Shown here piece by piece: positions 9,660-19,388 of a stretch of DNA of 25,591 bases. Below the pieces are notes generated by a model. That model made no database searches. It saw nothing but the letters and a program-made list of their open reading frames with translations, and was not told where the DNA came from. The DNA comes from Usnea hakonensis (Eukaryota; Ascomycota; Lecanoromycetes; Lecanorales; Parmeliaceae), in assembly GCA_013423325.1 (NCBI GenBank), contig BLJB01000366.1, forward strand, positions 1 through 25,591, written 5' to 3'. Every line of letters begins with the position of its first letter. The first letter of the stretch is position 1. A program made the translations under genes and the position numbers.

Positions 9660-10796
9660 TTGGACTAGGTTACGGAGGCCGCTCGTTTACACCCGAGTAA
9701 GGGTTTTCGGTCTTCAACTGAGTGTGCAAATAAACAGATTTAAGCGTCTATGGCAATGAATATGTAAAAGTATATACTGATTTTGAGTGTGGTATGATGT
9801 TTGTTGAGACGGTGGTTGGAAAGAACTCTTAGACGTGACTAAGTAAGCATTGGCGCCCTATGACTCATTCTGTCGCTCCTTACTCCATTACAGAAATCCT
9901 TTCTCATGAGGTAAATGTCTAATTACCCAGAAGATCAGCAGCTTGTGACTCATTTACGCGGAGAGCGGAAACCCGGAGCTCTAGGTGCAGCGTGCCCGAG
10001 TAAACAGTAGCCTGTGAGTGACCTAGACCTAGAACCTAGCGAAACCAACAATTAGGGCGATCGTAGGAGCTCATCGTCCAATCAGCCAAGTTCTCGAGGC
10101 TTCTCCTCATTCGGTTCACCATAGGCCATGTCAGGATGTTAGTTCCACAGTAGCCAATAACTCTGGCAGCATCGCTTCTCCTGTATAAGGGTCTTACAGC
10201 CATTTGCTCGCATCCAACAAGCCAGGATGCAGATGCAGTTGGGTGGTGACACTGATCTATAATTCCGTTCTAGGACTCCTCTACCAGCCCCCAACAAGTT
10301 GACTACTGTCCTGAAACAAGTAAGTAGAGATGTGAAGGTACCGGCCGCATAAGTGGCTGTCAAACGCAAACCGTAGACTTTACCAGCGAGTCTATGATTT
10401 GTTGGGCCCAGACTTGATCAATTGTCCCCAGAGAAGACTGTTTCTGTATTTCTTAAGAGGGCAAAGGGATTTGAGGCCGGGGATGCCGGCCTGGTTCTGC
10501 CTTGTTTAGTTCGCCTTTCCGCCTGATGCAACGCAATGCGGCTCCAGGCCAGCTCTAGCATGAGGACCAGTTTTCAGTGAATTTCCTGATTAACTTTTCC
10601 ATATCCGATCATCTAAAGCTTCCGCTCCCAGAAGACCATAGGACCTTTCAATCCGTGCAACCGCAGTTGAGAACCATATGCCGAAGTTCGTCGCCACGGT
10701 GCAATTATTACCCCAGCAATCCATATATCACTCACACTGTCCAGTTCATCGATAATTCCTCGGAAAGGCGTTCGTATACCGAAGGACCAATTCAAG
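9660..10796. other. long intergenic stretch, no supported gene
   Basis: About 1.1 kb with only short ORFs. A 76-codon minus-strand ORF at 10139-10369 and a 76-codon plus-strand ORF at 10577-10807 have no recognisable motif or splice partner. The frames carry frequent stops, consistent with decayed sequence. No clear inverted or tandem repeat was found. Confidence 0.4.
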
Positions 10797-11078
10797 ATGA
10801 CCCATAGGCCTGAGATCATCGATCCGATGACAAGAATCGAAAATACTCTTCGCGGTACGGCCGGAGGACATACTCTAACCCTACATGACGCCGAGACCAG
10901 ACACGATATTAAACGAGCGCAACGAGGTGTGCAATCTGGCCTCCCATCCAACTGCCGGAAGAGGCATCGGCAAGTCACACCGCCTGAAGCTTTGAGTCCG
11001 GGAAAGGAGGCAAAATTTGTGAAGTGTGAGGCAGAAGAAGCCGCAAGATCTGAGGCAAGAGACCCGGTATGGAGGTGA
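10797..11078 (+). CDS. possible small hypothetical protein, 93 aa
   Basis: The ORF starts at an ATG at 10797 and ends with TGA. The product is hydrophilic and rich in Arg, Glu and Ala (for example KEAKFVKCEAEEAARSEA), with no signal peptide, membrane segment or known motif. A longer minus-strand ORF (10613-11086, 157 codons) overlaps it, containing two hydrophobic stretches but also no family match. I cannot decide between a real gene, an exon of a decayed gene and chance. Confidence 0.18.
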   Translation: MTHRPEIIDPMTRIENTLRGTAGGHTLTLHDAETRHDIKRAQRGVQSGLPSNCRKRHRQVTPPEALSPGKEAKFVKCEAEEAARSEARDPVWR

Positions 11079-11779
11079 CTGTCCATATATACGTAACCTA
11101 TGGAGGCTCATAGGACGTCACGGCGCAGTCGTCTCTCACGGTCATACAATTCATGTACGAGTACTCTGATTTGTTTCGCAACAACCATCTATCTATGCTT
11201 CCTGGTTGTGTGTTCTCATATGGCATCATTCCAAATCTGATCGCGAGTGTTACCCAACGAAACCTATATCTCATTGATGCAAAGTTATTGGATCATGTAT
11301 GTGGTGTGTCCGTTCCTTTTGATCACTTGGCCTTGAGAGTCCGTATTGCTTCATCCGCTGCTGCGGTCTCAACATCTATCCCGGTTGACGTAGTACTCCT
11401 TTCTGGTTGCCTCTTCCTTTGATACACCTTTACCATGTCATTTTCTGACGGTCATTTGGTGGGCTTGGCATTTGGAACGTTCTAGAGTGACTTTGAAACT
11501 GTTGCTATTTATATATTTGATGGAGAGTGGAGTGCTGAAGGGTAACAGACTTGTAAGCGGATGACAAGGAGAGTGAAGAATAGAGAGTAGTAGTGGGTCG
11601 TAGGAGGGTAGGAGGCTAGTAGGTAGAGAGTGGATGGTGGATGGTAGAGTTGCAGGTCGTGGGTGGAACGTCGTGGCTTGGGGTAAAACTATAGTTGGAA
11701 TCTAGAAGTAGAATAGGTTGTATGAAGCTGGCATAAAATGACTGCCGTACGCATCGCAAAGATCGATGCGGAAAAGGTC
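11079..11779. other. intergenic with G-rich purine tract
   Basis: No supported gene. An 89-codon ORF at 11153-11422 has no motif. From about 11520 to 11690 the plus strand is strongly purine-biased, with many GTAG, GGAG and GGTGG steps (such as GGGTCGTAGGAGGGTAGGAGG near 11595). It looks like a degenerate simple-sequence tract. Confidence 0.4.
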
Positions 11780-11970
11780 CTTGGCACCTGCAAAAAATAT
11801 CTCCATTCTACTTTTTCATCGCACCACAGAATGTGCAGAATGGAACGCCATCCTCCTTCTCGATGAAACCGACGTATTTCTGGAGCAACGCTCCCTCCAC
11901 AACATCCACCGCAATGTCCTCATCTCTGCGTTTTTCTGAGAACTAGAGTATTACCGGGCATGGACATAGC
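11780..11970 (+). pseudogene. AAA+ ATPase fragment (Walker B region)
   Basis: In the frame of position 11841 the sequence reads EWNAILLLDETDVFLEQRS, then LHNIHRNVLISAFF, then TGA at 11937-11939, then ELEYYR. This is the Walker B and following helix of the fungal AAA ATPase group (consensus WNA(V/I)LLLDEADVFLE.R, known). The second acidic position reads DET rather than DEA. No Walker A precedes it, no sensor or arginine-finger region follows, and upstream similarity can be followed only with frame changes. The TGA sits where the family usually has Arg, so CGA-to-TGA decay is plausible. It lies just upstream of the DUF7730 gene and is probably a relic of a formerly complete gene. Confidence 0.6.
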
Positions 11971-12168
11971 AATAGATGTACAGATTGAATAACGCTGGAG
12001 CCCTATGGGCATAGTGCTCGGGCGTCTATTGAAATTTGCACCACTCAGCCCTATTGCTTGTATATGGCTCGAGATCGTCACATTATGCTAGGACTCATAA
12101 GGGTTTGCAACGTGCCCCAGTCTCGCAAGGTGAAGAAGCCTCGTGAAGGATTTGGTCTGCAATCTACC

Positions 12169-13053
12169 ATGCAATCCTCCTCCGCGCCGTCGGTATATCA
12201 GGACCCCGCACAACCTCTGGATGGCCCCTTATGCCTCTTCCTCAGCGCCCTCGCGCGCGAAATCCGTTTTCAGATCTACAACCACTTTCTTCTTCAATAC
12301 AACCTTATCCACATCGTGCAACCCTTCACTCGCAAAGGCCTTCTATCACGCCGTTGCGCTCTGGAAGTACCCGACATTGACCCTCGTCCTGGCCATTCCT
12401 CCTCGCCCAGCCCGGATTTGGACGATTCAGACGAGCCGCCCCTCGTCTACGAAGGGAATAAACAAGTCATTCAAGACCGGCGTTGGTGTCCTTTCGAACG
12501 CGCCTACGAGCTGCCTAGTTATGATACGAGAGCCGTTCTGTTGACGTGCAGAACGACGTATGAAGAAATCGCGCCGATCTTTTATCGCGGCGTGACATGG
12601 TCGATGTGCGATCCGCTCGCCTTATTCCATTTAAAGTCTACCATCCATCCCTCGTACTTCCAATCGATCCAGCACATCCAATTCTCACATGCCTACTACG
12701 CGCTGGGCTGGGATGGATCGACCTTCGGACCCAGCAGTCCTCGATCCGAAAGAGAACAGGTGCTGGAAAACATCAAGCGCGAGCGCTGGGGGGATTTCTG
12801 GCGCATCCTGGCCGGATTGCATGCACTGAAGAGTCTAAAGGTTTGGATTATGTTTCGCTCTAATTTCAGCGATGGGGAGCCAGCGTTGGGGAATGGACAG
12901 GTTGACGATTTGATAGCGTGTGGACTGAGGGGGGTGAAGAGGGTCGAGGTGCAGATTAAGTGGAAGCAGTATATATTAGGGCTGGCGAATGGGCAGCCGG
13001 CAAGACGGTTGAATGCTGTGGAGGAGAAGGTAAAGCAGGCGTGGACGTCGTGA
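12169..13053 (+). CDS. DUF7730/F-box-like domain protein
   Basis: Single exon, 294 residues from the ATG at 12169 (context CTACCATGC). The same frame is open upstream to ATGs at 12064 and 12088, but those extra residues carry no domain. Seen: an N-terminal FLSALAREIRFQIYNHFLL helix pair at about 24-42, matching the (F)L.LP.EIR..IY..LL opening of DUF7730, then AVLLTCRTTYEEIAPIFY, the second hallmark of the family. The middle (HSSSPSPDLDDSDEPP) is acidic and disordered. The family is common in filamentous fungi, its role is unknown, and it is often described as F-box-like. It converges on the toxin-like gene, with only 73 bp between stops. Confidence 0.75.
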   Translation: MQSSSAPSVYQDPAQPLDGPLCLFLSALAREIRFQIYNHFLLQYNLIHIVQPFTRKGLLSRRCALEVPDIDPRPGHSSSPSPDLDDSDEPPLVYEGNKQVIQDRRWCPFERAYELPSYDTRAVLLTCRTTYEEIAPIFYRGVTWSMCDPLALFHLKSTIHPSYFQSIQHIQFSHAYYALGWDGSTFGPSSPRSEREQVLENIKRERWGDFWRILAGLHALKSLKVWIMFRSNFSDGEPALGNGQVDDLIACGLRGVKRVEVQIKWKQYILGLANGQPARRLNAVEEKVKQAWTS

Positions 13054-13126
13054 TCGAAGCTTTCATATGTCCTGAGCTATCAAATAAGAGGCTACCAGAT
13101 TTTTCACGACACGAGCAACAGACACT

Positions 13127-15157
13127 TCACTCCTCTTTCCCTGAACTTCCCTTCAAAATCCACACCGACTTGACCTGTTTCGAAAAATTCTGCGTATCTC
13201 CATACGGCACATTGGTCAAATCATCCGTCTCGCCCTTAATGATCGCGCCCCCCTTATCCCCGTAACTCTGCGCATAGATCCACATGTTCCCGCCGTTGAA
13301 ACACTTCGCGCTCTGGGCCTGGTTCTGCCATTGCGTGGGTAGTGGCTCTCCTCCTACGCCACCGCACCATGCATCAGCTCCCAAAGACGTGGCGGAGTAA
13401 AGACAGCAAATGGGATCGGGCCCGGTCGAGGGGCCCGAAATGGTGAATTTGGCTTGGCCGTCGCGGTTTCGGTCGATGGCTTGCATGTCGGCCGCGAATG
13501 CGTAGAAGGTGCTGGATTTAGGAGGGGGGGATTGGTTGGTGGTGTATTCGTCGACCGTGTGGCCTTGTGGGCGGGGTTCGCGAGGGATGGGTGCGTCTTC
13601 CCAGTAAGTTTGGAGTTGGTAGCCGCCAGCGGGGAGGGTCAGGGTGTCCACGTTTTTAATTTCGAAGCCCAGCCCGCTTTGTTTTTGGTACGTCCCTGGT
13701 GGCAGGCAGAGGGATGCGCCGCTGTAGGAGAGACAGACGTAGTCGTTGTTGGAGAGGGAGGCGAATGGGCTGGCGGAGGGGGCGGGCACGTAGGCCCCGC
13801 CTTGGCCGTCGGTGGATGTAGTATTGGTGGTGTTGTCGGATGTGCCGGTATCAACGGGGAGGGAAACTCCGCCGGTGTTGGAGGAGGCGGAAAGCCCGCA
13901 GGCTGTGGCGGATGGGAGACCGGTGACTGAGAGGTTGTATGTTTCATAATATTGAGTGCCGGGATAGGCGATGAGCTTGCAGTCTCCGTCTGAGTCGGGG
14001 ATGACTTTGTTGTAGATGTCGGATGCTGTGGCATTGAGGTTTGGTAGGGTAATCAAGTCTCTGGTGAAAGAGGATGGAAATCAGCATAATATTCAAAATC
14101 TAGAAGTGGAAGATGATGGCTGAAGGGCGGGCGCGCAGGCCGGCGCCTTCTTCAGATGGTGCACTTCTCGAGTGCAGCGAGCGTACCGGTTAATTGCAAA
14201 TGTGGGATGATTGCACAATGATGGCGGATCAGCACCCATGCATCCAGCTTTGCCAGCCTCGACACATTTCTTGTTATTGCAGTTGATTGTCGCGATCTTG
14301 TCGCTTCCGCTACTTTCCACAGTCGGGTCGATGACAAACCATGCAGCTGCGATGTCCTACAGTTTTCGCCGAGTCGTTAGTCCAGCTCTTTGGGGCAACT
14401 TTCAATGCAGAGTTCCTGCAAGCAGAGTGACGTACCGGGATGCTCATTGGGTATCCCTGGTTATATTGAATCAGAAAAGCGATGGAATCGAAGTTGTTCA
14501 GGCCTAGCACTGAGGACAGCGTGCCTGAGCCGTATATTGCCGTACAATTGGGATTGCCCGGGAGGTCAGCCGTTCCCTTTTGACATTGCTCTATTGCCTG
14601 TGTCAGCCTCGTGAATGTCGAGGAAGGAAGGGAATGCGCGTCCTGAGGCCACAGACGAAAGATAAGGATGATGCGTACCATTGCCGGTGTGAGAGGCGTC
14701 GCCAAACATCTTCCATTGAATGATTCCCTGAACATCTGTCACAGCCGCTGGTTGGTTTGCGTTCAAGAACAGACCGGGAAGAACTAGATTGCAGAAATCA
14801 GCCGAGATCCTAGAGCGTCGCCGGCGACAACTTACTACCGAAGAGAGCGGTAATTGCTCCCCCAATGATCCAACCCAATGGCCCAGCAACCAGTGCACCT
14901 GCAGCAATACCAGCAGCAAAGCCCACCGCGCCAATTGCTCCTCCGACCCAATTGTGGTCTATGAAATCTAAAATGACAAAAGAAGCCCCAACGACGGTGC
15001 CGGCAATGCCGAGGGCGTTCAGAGCCTCTTTGCCGATGGCGGTGAGGGTCTTCAGGTCACTTCCCACTCTCGCCATCGTAGATTCCGTTTCGACGTCTGT
15101 TGGCATACCCCCCGCCGGGGTTTTCACCAAGGTGTCGTCATCGCTGAGGTCGGTCAT
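13127..15157 (-). CDS. secreted toxin-like protein, enterotoxin-annotated family, 5' truncated
   Basis: Model, read on the minus strand: exons 15157-14836, 14783-14679, 14590-14436, 14356-14187 and 14060-13127 (introns of 52, 88, 79 and 126 nt). The splices keep frame, giving about 561 residues from the first in-frame ATG at 15157; the frame is open a further 31 codons up to a TAG at 15251-15253. Exon 1 encodes a long Gly/Ala-rich hydrophobic stretch (glycine-zipper-like, about 14850-14990). Later exons are Cys- and Asn-rich with many N-glycosylation-type NxS/T sites and a Pro/Ser/Thr linker, as expected of an extracellular domain. From family knowledge it resembles the C-terminal part of fungal proteins annotated as putative enterotoxins. 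The N-terminal ADP-ribosyltransferase part expected in full-length members is absent, and no signal peptide is visible. It is probably a truncated or non-catalytic member, and may be a pseudogene. Confidence 0.6.
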
Positions 15158-15261
15158 GTAGGAGTTAGCAGCAGAAAGAGTGAGGTTCTGCGGCTCGCAC
15201 GCGGATGACAAGACGATGACATGGGTGTATGCGAAAGATACTCTGACAGACTAGCGGCTCT

Positions 15262-15289
15262 ATCAAAAATCAAAAATCAAAAATCAAAC
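15262..15289 (+). repeat. ATCAAAA tandem heptamer
   Basis: Three exact ATCAAAA units (15262-15282) are followed by a fourth ending in C. A matching threefold heptamer, ATTCAAA, occurs at 15619-15639 on the far side of the inverted-repeat element. Confidence 0.8.
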
Positions 15290-15317
15290 AAAAAATTGAT
15301 GTCCTATCAAGCGACAT

Positions 15318-15345
15318 CGTCCGCCGTAGTAGTGTGAGGCGGACG
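15318..15345. repeat. GC-rich perfect 8-bp inverted repeat
   Basis: CGTCCGCC (15318-15325) and GGCGGACG (15338-15345) are perfect reverse complements around a 12-nt spacer. They sit just outside the C/G-tract element. Confidence 0.75.
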
Positions 15346-15360
15346 AAAGTTTGGGTTTCA

Positions 15361-15621
15361 AATTGACCCCCTCAGTGAGCCCATAAGTCCCCCAGCTAAG
15401 CTACCCTCAAAGCAGCCCCCAAAATAGCCCCCAGAAGAAAAAGAGAAAAAAAAGGAGCGCCGTAAATACAGAAGCTTTGAATGTGAATGCGACTCTTTCT
15501 CCTTTTTTCTGAGGGTGGTCTAATGATGAGAGGCTGCGGGGGCTACTCAGGGGTCAAATTTACTTAGAGGGCTCCCTTTGTGGACTATTTTGGGGGTAAT
15601 TCAGGGGCCTTGGGGTCAATT
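15361..15621. mobile_element. MITE-like foldback element
   Basis: The termini AATTGACCCC (15361-15370) and GGGGTCAATT (15612-15621) are exact reverse complements. Inside, the left arm repeats C-tract words (AGCCCCC, AAAATAGCCCCC) and the right arm carries the complementary G-tracts (GGGGGCTA, ATTTTGGGGGTAA). Purine runs near 15441 and pyrimidine runs near 15500 pair across the centre. The arms are imperfect inverted repeats over about 110 bp each. No ORF is present and I could not identify a clean target-site duplication. A non-autonomous MITE or foldback element is the likeliest reading. Confidence 0.5.
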
Positions 15622-15909
15622 CAAAATTCAAAATTCAAAGGTCGAATTTATATTGCTGGCTTTACGTGAGTGGAATCGACCCAGAATACATGTTACTTGT
15701 GTAGGAACATCTTATTGGATCAACAGCTTATAGTAAACGCTAAAAGCAGTGCAAGAAACATAAGGTATAGACAATGAGTTTACTACCTGCATACAGAACA
15801 TCCGCGACTTGCTGCCCGCCCAGCTTGCGTTCTACGATATATTCAATGAAAGTAAATACACGATTTGCAGCTTGACGAGATAGTCAGACTCCTATAGCGG
15901 AGACACTCC

Positions 15910-16818
15910 TCACTGCAATGGAGTCAACTTCCCAGCATCTACATCCCTCTTAATCTTAATTGCCGTTTCAGACTCACAGACTTCAAAATCTTCGACCTCA
16001 ATGATGAAGTCCGTCTCTTCCTTTGAGCTCTCACGACCCATTGCACTATTTCGATATGGGTACCTCCCAAAAGTTCTTATAATCGGCTCATGCGTCCTTA
16101 CGACTCGGCACATTCTCCACATTGCGTCCTCCATTCTGAGCTCTTCTGCTTTATGCTCCACGTCTCTCACCAATGTCGGGAACAGCGTCGTGTCCCTCTC
16201 ATCTGCCTTGTCAAGTACCCTCGTCGGATCAGCGACGCCGTAAAATAGCTCCGCGCCCATTCTGTTCTCCTCCTCGATCATTTTCTGTCCCAAACGATGC
16301 GCGTCGAGCTCTTCCGCATGAATGAAGGCTGTAGACAGCGAGAAGCTATAGAGCCATGCACTTTCGAAGCTGCATTTGAGGTCTCGCCACCGCTGTACGC
16401 GTTGCGGCTGCAATGCCAACGGGAGCGCGGCCAGTTCCCGTGCAAAACTTAGCGTCAGACTCCCAAAATGCTGGAAGGTCCAGCGTTGGTCGATACCACG
16501 TAGGAGGAGGCGTGGAACCTGGTCCAACAGGATGTGCAAGCCGAGGGCCTGGGGCGGGAATTCCGGCGCCGCTGGAGAGGGCAGGTATGGGATTAGGGGG
16601 GGCATCTCAGTGAGAGGGATAGTGGAAAGAGGCTTGAGGGCAGTGTCGAGGCAGATGTCATGCAATGCCGCCGCAACATCGTTGCTGAAGAAGTGGAGGA
16701 GCGTCTCCGCGTTGGGGAGACTGCTGGAGTCGGCCCATGCAAAATAGATAGCTCGGACGGCCAAGAGGCGTGAAGGATCAAGTATGGAGGAGAGCAGACC
16801 ATCGTGGGGATTTGCCAT
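15910..16818 (-). CDS. DUF924 family protein
   Basis: Single exon, 302 residues from the ATG at 16818; the frame opens slightly upstream but only with non-ATG codons. Seen: ALGLHILLDQVPRLLLRG at about 91-108, corresponding to the DUF924 hallmark LILLDQFPRN(I/L)FRG, and IIRTFGRYPYRNSAMGRESS near 250-270, corresponding to the H..II.RFGRFPHRN..LGR.ST signature. Length is usual for fungal members. DUF924 proteins are alpha-helical and TPR-like; some bacterial members sit near redox or metabolic genes, but no reaction is established. No signal peptide or membrane segment. The gene looks intact. Confidence 0.85.
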   Translation of the reverse strand: MANPHDGLLSSILDPSRLLAVRAIYFAWADSSSLPNAETLLHFFSNDVAAALHDICLDTALKPLSTIPLTEMPPLIPYLPSPAAPEFPPQALGLHILLDQVPRLLLRGIDQRWTFQHFGSLTLSFARELAALPLALQPQRVQRWRDLKCSFESAWLYSFSLSTAFIHAEELDAHRLGQKMIEEENRMGAELFYGVADPTRVLDKADERDTTLFPTLVRDVEHKAEELRMEDAMWRMCRVVRTHEPIIRTFGRYPYRNSAMGRESSKEETDFIIEVEDFEVCESETAIKIKRDVDAGKLTPLQ

Positions 16819-17307
16819 GCTTGTGGTCAAAGTCAGTGTGTGTTTATGAGAAAGCCATGAGAGGGCTGAGAAGCGACCGTTAGCTTCGGGTGTCGTATTC
16901 GTTACGCAGGATCACTTATTCTATTGGTTGCTCGTAGATCGACTGCGCTACCCTGCATTACGAGAGTGGTAGTGAGCGTGGCATTTACAACGCGACGTGC
17001 TGAAGGATGCCGCCTTTATTACCCGGATGTCAATAGTACCATGATAGCGGGGCCGCTGATCCGAGGATTCGAGGTTACTATGGTTCCAAAAGCCCGCCCG
17101 CTTGACTACTTTTCACTACGGCGAGACCTGTCCTTTGGATCTGGTGCGGACGGTGAGGTGTGTCCTCTAGCTGCAACGAGCTCGCCCAAAAACATTATAT
17201 ATATGCTAGACCAATGGCTTGGCGTGTTGTTTTTGATATAGCATTGACAGCATATGGTTTCATCATACACAGAGTAACCTTACAAGGAAGACCTCTTTCC
17301 GATTCTG
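16819..17307. other. intergenic, promoter side of the DUF924 gene
   Basis: About 490 bp upstream of the DUF924 ATG and downstream of the MFS stop. The ORFs inside start at non-ATG codons and show no motif. A TATATATA-like run lies near 17197. I see no repeat. Confidence 0.45.
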
Positions 17308-18706
17308 TCAACATTTCTGGAATTTCCAGCCCGCGCTCAAAAGCCTCGTCGTTAGGAACAGCAAGGCTCCGCAGCAAATGATAGAACCGGCAAACATCTG
17401 CGCATACAGATAATTGCCCCCTCCACGTGAGATTAGCGAGCCAGCAATGGGTGGTCCACCAAGCAGCCCAAACGACATAAATGTAAAGATTATGCCCATT
17501 TCCGTCCCAATTCTCGCCGAATCGCGGCCCGCGCTTGCCAGTGCAGGCGCTGTTAGGCTTTGGATACTGGCGGCAACAAGGCCATATGCGACTGTAAAGC
17601 CCCAGAGCCCAGGCAATGAATCTACGGCGGCCCAGACATAGACTAGAATGCCAGTCAGAGCCACAATTATTATAAGCATGTTCTGTGGACCAATATATTG
17701 GTCGGAAAGGTAGGACGGGATGAATCGACCAGGAACGCCGAGAGCGTTGATGACGAGTAAAAGCGAGAGTGAGGTACTCGAGGAAGTCAAGAGCAAATTT
17801 TGAGCGAAAGTGGTGACCTTGAAAAAATTAAAAGTTAGTGGTTGCGGCATTGAGACTGTGCAAGTGCGTAGGGCAGGTTTGACTAACGTAGTAGTAAGCA
17901 AAATAAAGACCAAGCATTGCTGAGAACATTCCGAGGCCGAAGAGACTGAACCAAGCGTCGTTGGGAAAGTAGAATGTTACTGATGCGCCCGCTGTCCGAG
18001 AAATATTTCTGGGTTTGACTAGAGTGATGGCGATAATCGCATTTGCCAGGAATACAAATCCCATTATCCTGATTGTCCACCCAATGCCCAGTCTTGGAAG
18101 AAGTTGCTGTGCAATGAGCGGAAATATGACACCGCCAGTCGCGGAGCCACTGCTTGCACCAGACATGGCAACCGCGCGCTTGGTGGAAAAGTAAGTTGCT
18201 ACGACGGCCATCGTTGGGGTGAGAACGAGTCCGCCTCCGAGACCCTGACAAATACCTTGGGTTAGCAGAAGCTGCCAGTATTTCGAGACAAGCGAAGTCA
18301 TGAAGACTCCAATTAGCTGAAGAACCAGCCCAGTAACAGCAACATGATAGTAATAGCCAGTGTCCACTGCGCGTCCGGAGAAAACTCCAACAAATAAGAG
18401 CATAAATGCCTGTATACTGCCTACCCAGGAGATATGCGACGGAGACTCGTGCAAAGCTGTGCCATAGTAGGCTTGGAAGAAGCCGAAAGCGTTGCTATAG
18501 CCAGCGGCGTTCATTGTAATAAGGTGGCACGCTAGAACCTGGGACCACGCCAGTAGACGACCATCTGGAGGCGGCTGGGGAGCGATCGATGGGCTCTCAG
18601 AAACTGGAGAGTCCAAAGCATTGCTTTCGTGTGGTTGTAGAAACTCTCCTGCATCCTTCTCGGATTGGCCCCTCCGCGAGAGATTTATAAGATAAAGCTC
18701 ACGCAT
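17308..18706 (-). CDS. MFS transporter, monocarboxylate-transporter-like
   Basis: Model: exons 18706-17888 and 17817-17308, with one 70-nt phase-0 intron (GTTAGT donor, CACTAAC branch, TTCAAG acceptor), 442 residues. The N-terminus (about 1-50) is hydrophilic; DGRLLAWSQVLACHL opens the first membrane helix, in the style of fungal MCT (SLC16-like) proteins (PDGG..AW.QV). About 12 hydrophobic helices follow, with ISWVGSIQAFMLLF, GICQGLGGGLVLTP and a cytoplasmic loop near 240. Exon 2 contributes FIPSYLSDQYIGPQN between helices 7 and 8, typical of the group. Expected role: proton-linked movement of a small organic acid or metabolite across the plasma or vacuolar membrane; substrate unknown. It diverges from the UstYa-family gene, and such transporters are frequent in biosynthetic clusters (known). 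Confidence 0.88.
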
Positions 18707-19388
18707 CTTGCGTCCAGGGTTGACTGTTATTTAAAAATTGGAGAGGGATGTGGTCGATGATCTCGAAGCACCACATCTCACTTAATTCAAGCTTAAATGC
18801 GTCGATGCTACGGTCGATGGCAACGAGGGAGCAAGCATCTATCCTGGCTGAGAATGGTGATGAAAGGATCGAAGGAAGTGCTTTGCTGAACGAAGTATGC
18901 ATCTCTAATATTTGCATTACGGACTGTTGTATCCTGTACGGTGAAAAGGGGTTTATAGAACGTGTTTTTTTCCGTATTATACCGGTAAATGGATTGAACG
19001 AAAAAAATGTCAGCTTTTAGCAGTGATCAACCGAAACAATATTGAAAGCAGTAAGCTTGAAAAAGCTTGTAAGATTGCGCAAGCTATGATGTATGCGTAC
19101 ACGGAGCATCCTTCCTAATGCGTAATCAGTTCCTCTAGAGGTAACCATCCGGCTGAAGAATGTTCAGCATCAATCTTCAGCCGGATGATTAGGCTTTGAT
19201 TATTTCTCGCTCAAAGAGGTCGCTTGCGTCTATTGGATGCTGTCACGATAAGCCACCTCGTCATAAGAGGGTGTTTGAAAACGCTTTCGTATCTCAATCT
19301 CGACAAGTAGATACAGAGGAGCTAGGCAATACGAGGGGTCGAACTCAGCTCTCACTATTGTGACCTCAGGAGCTTCACCTCTCGGCGC
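18707..19388. promoter_or_regulatory. divergent promoter of MFS and UstYa-family genes
   Basis: This 682-bp region lies between two head-to-head ATGs and has no supported gene of its own. A perfect 14-bp inverted repeat at 19146-19187 is the main feature. Its arms end in CCGG, so each contains a CGG triplet of the kind bound by Zn2Cys6 regulators (known motif class; binding is inference). Confidence 0.5.
19146..19187. repeat. perfect 14-bp inverted repeat (hairpin or operator-like)
   Basis: CATCCGGCTGAAGA (19146-19159) and TCTTCAGCCGGATG (19174-19187) are exact reverse complements around a 14-nt spacer. Pairing continues two more bases beyond one mismatch on the outer side (AA at 19143-19144, TT at 19189-19190). 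It could be a dimeric regulator site, a transposon-end remnant or an RNA hairpin. Confidence 0.8.

Larger units (their letters stand above)
15254..15909. other. AT-rich intergenic region holding repeats
   Basis: No gene is supported between the broken 5' side of the toxin-like gene and the DUF924 stop. The stretch contains heptamer tandem repeats, a GC hairpin and a C/G-tract inverted-repeat element, listed separately. Past 15660 I see nothing notable. Confidence 0.55.

Noticed and set aside
10613..11086. 157-codon minus-strand ORF with two hydrophobic stretches
   Set aside because: No family motif, overlaps ORFs in other frames, and has no splice or promoter support.
13454..13930. 158-codon Gly/Val-rich plus-strand ORF
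   Set aside because: It is the antisense shadow of the last exon of the toxin-like gene, whose minus-strand reading has family similarity.
15262..15639. Spaced heptamer repeats as a CRISPR-like array
   Set aside because: The units are 7 bp, contiguous, and occur in a eukaryotic context; there are no spacers.
16376..16747. 123-codon Arg-rich plus-strand ORF
   Set aside because: Antisense to the DUF924 gene; composition is typical of a shadow frame.
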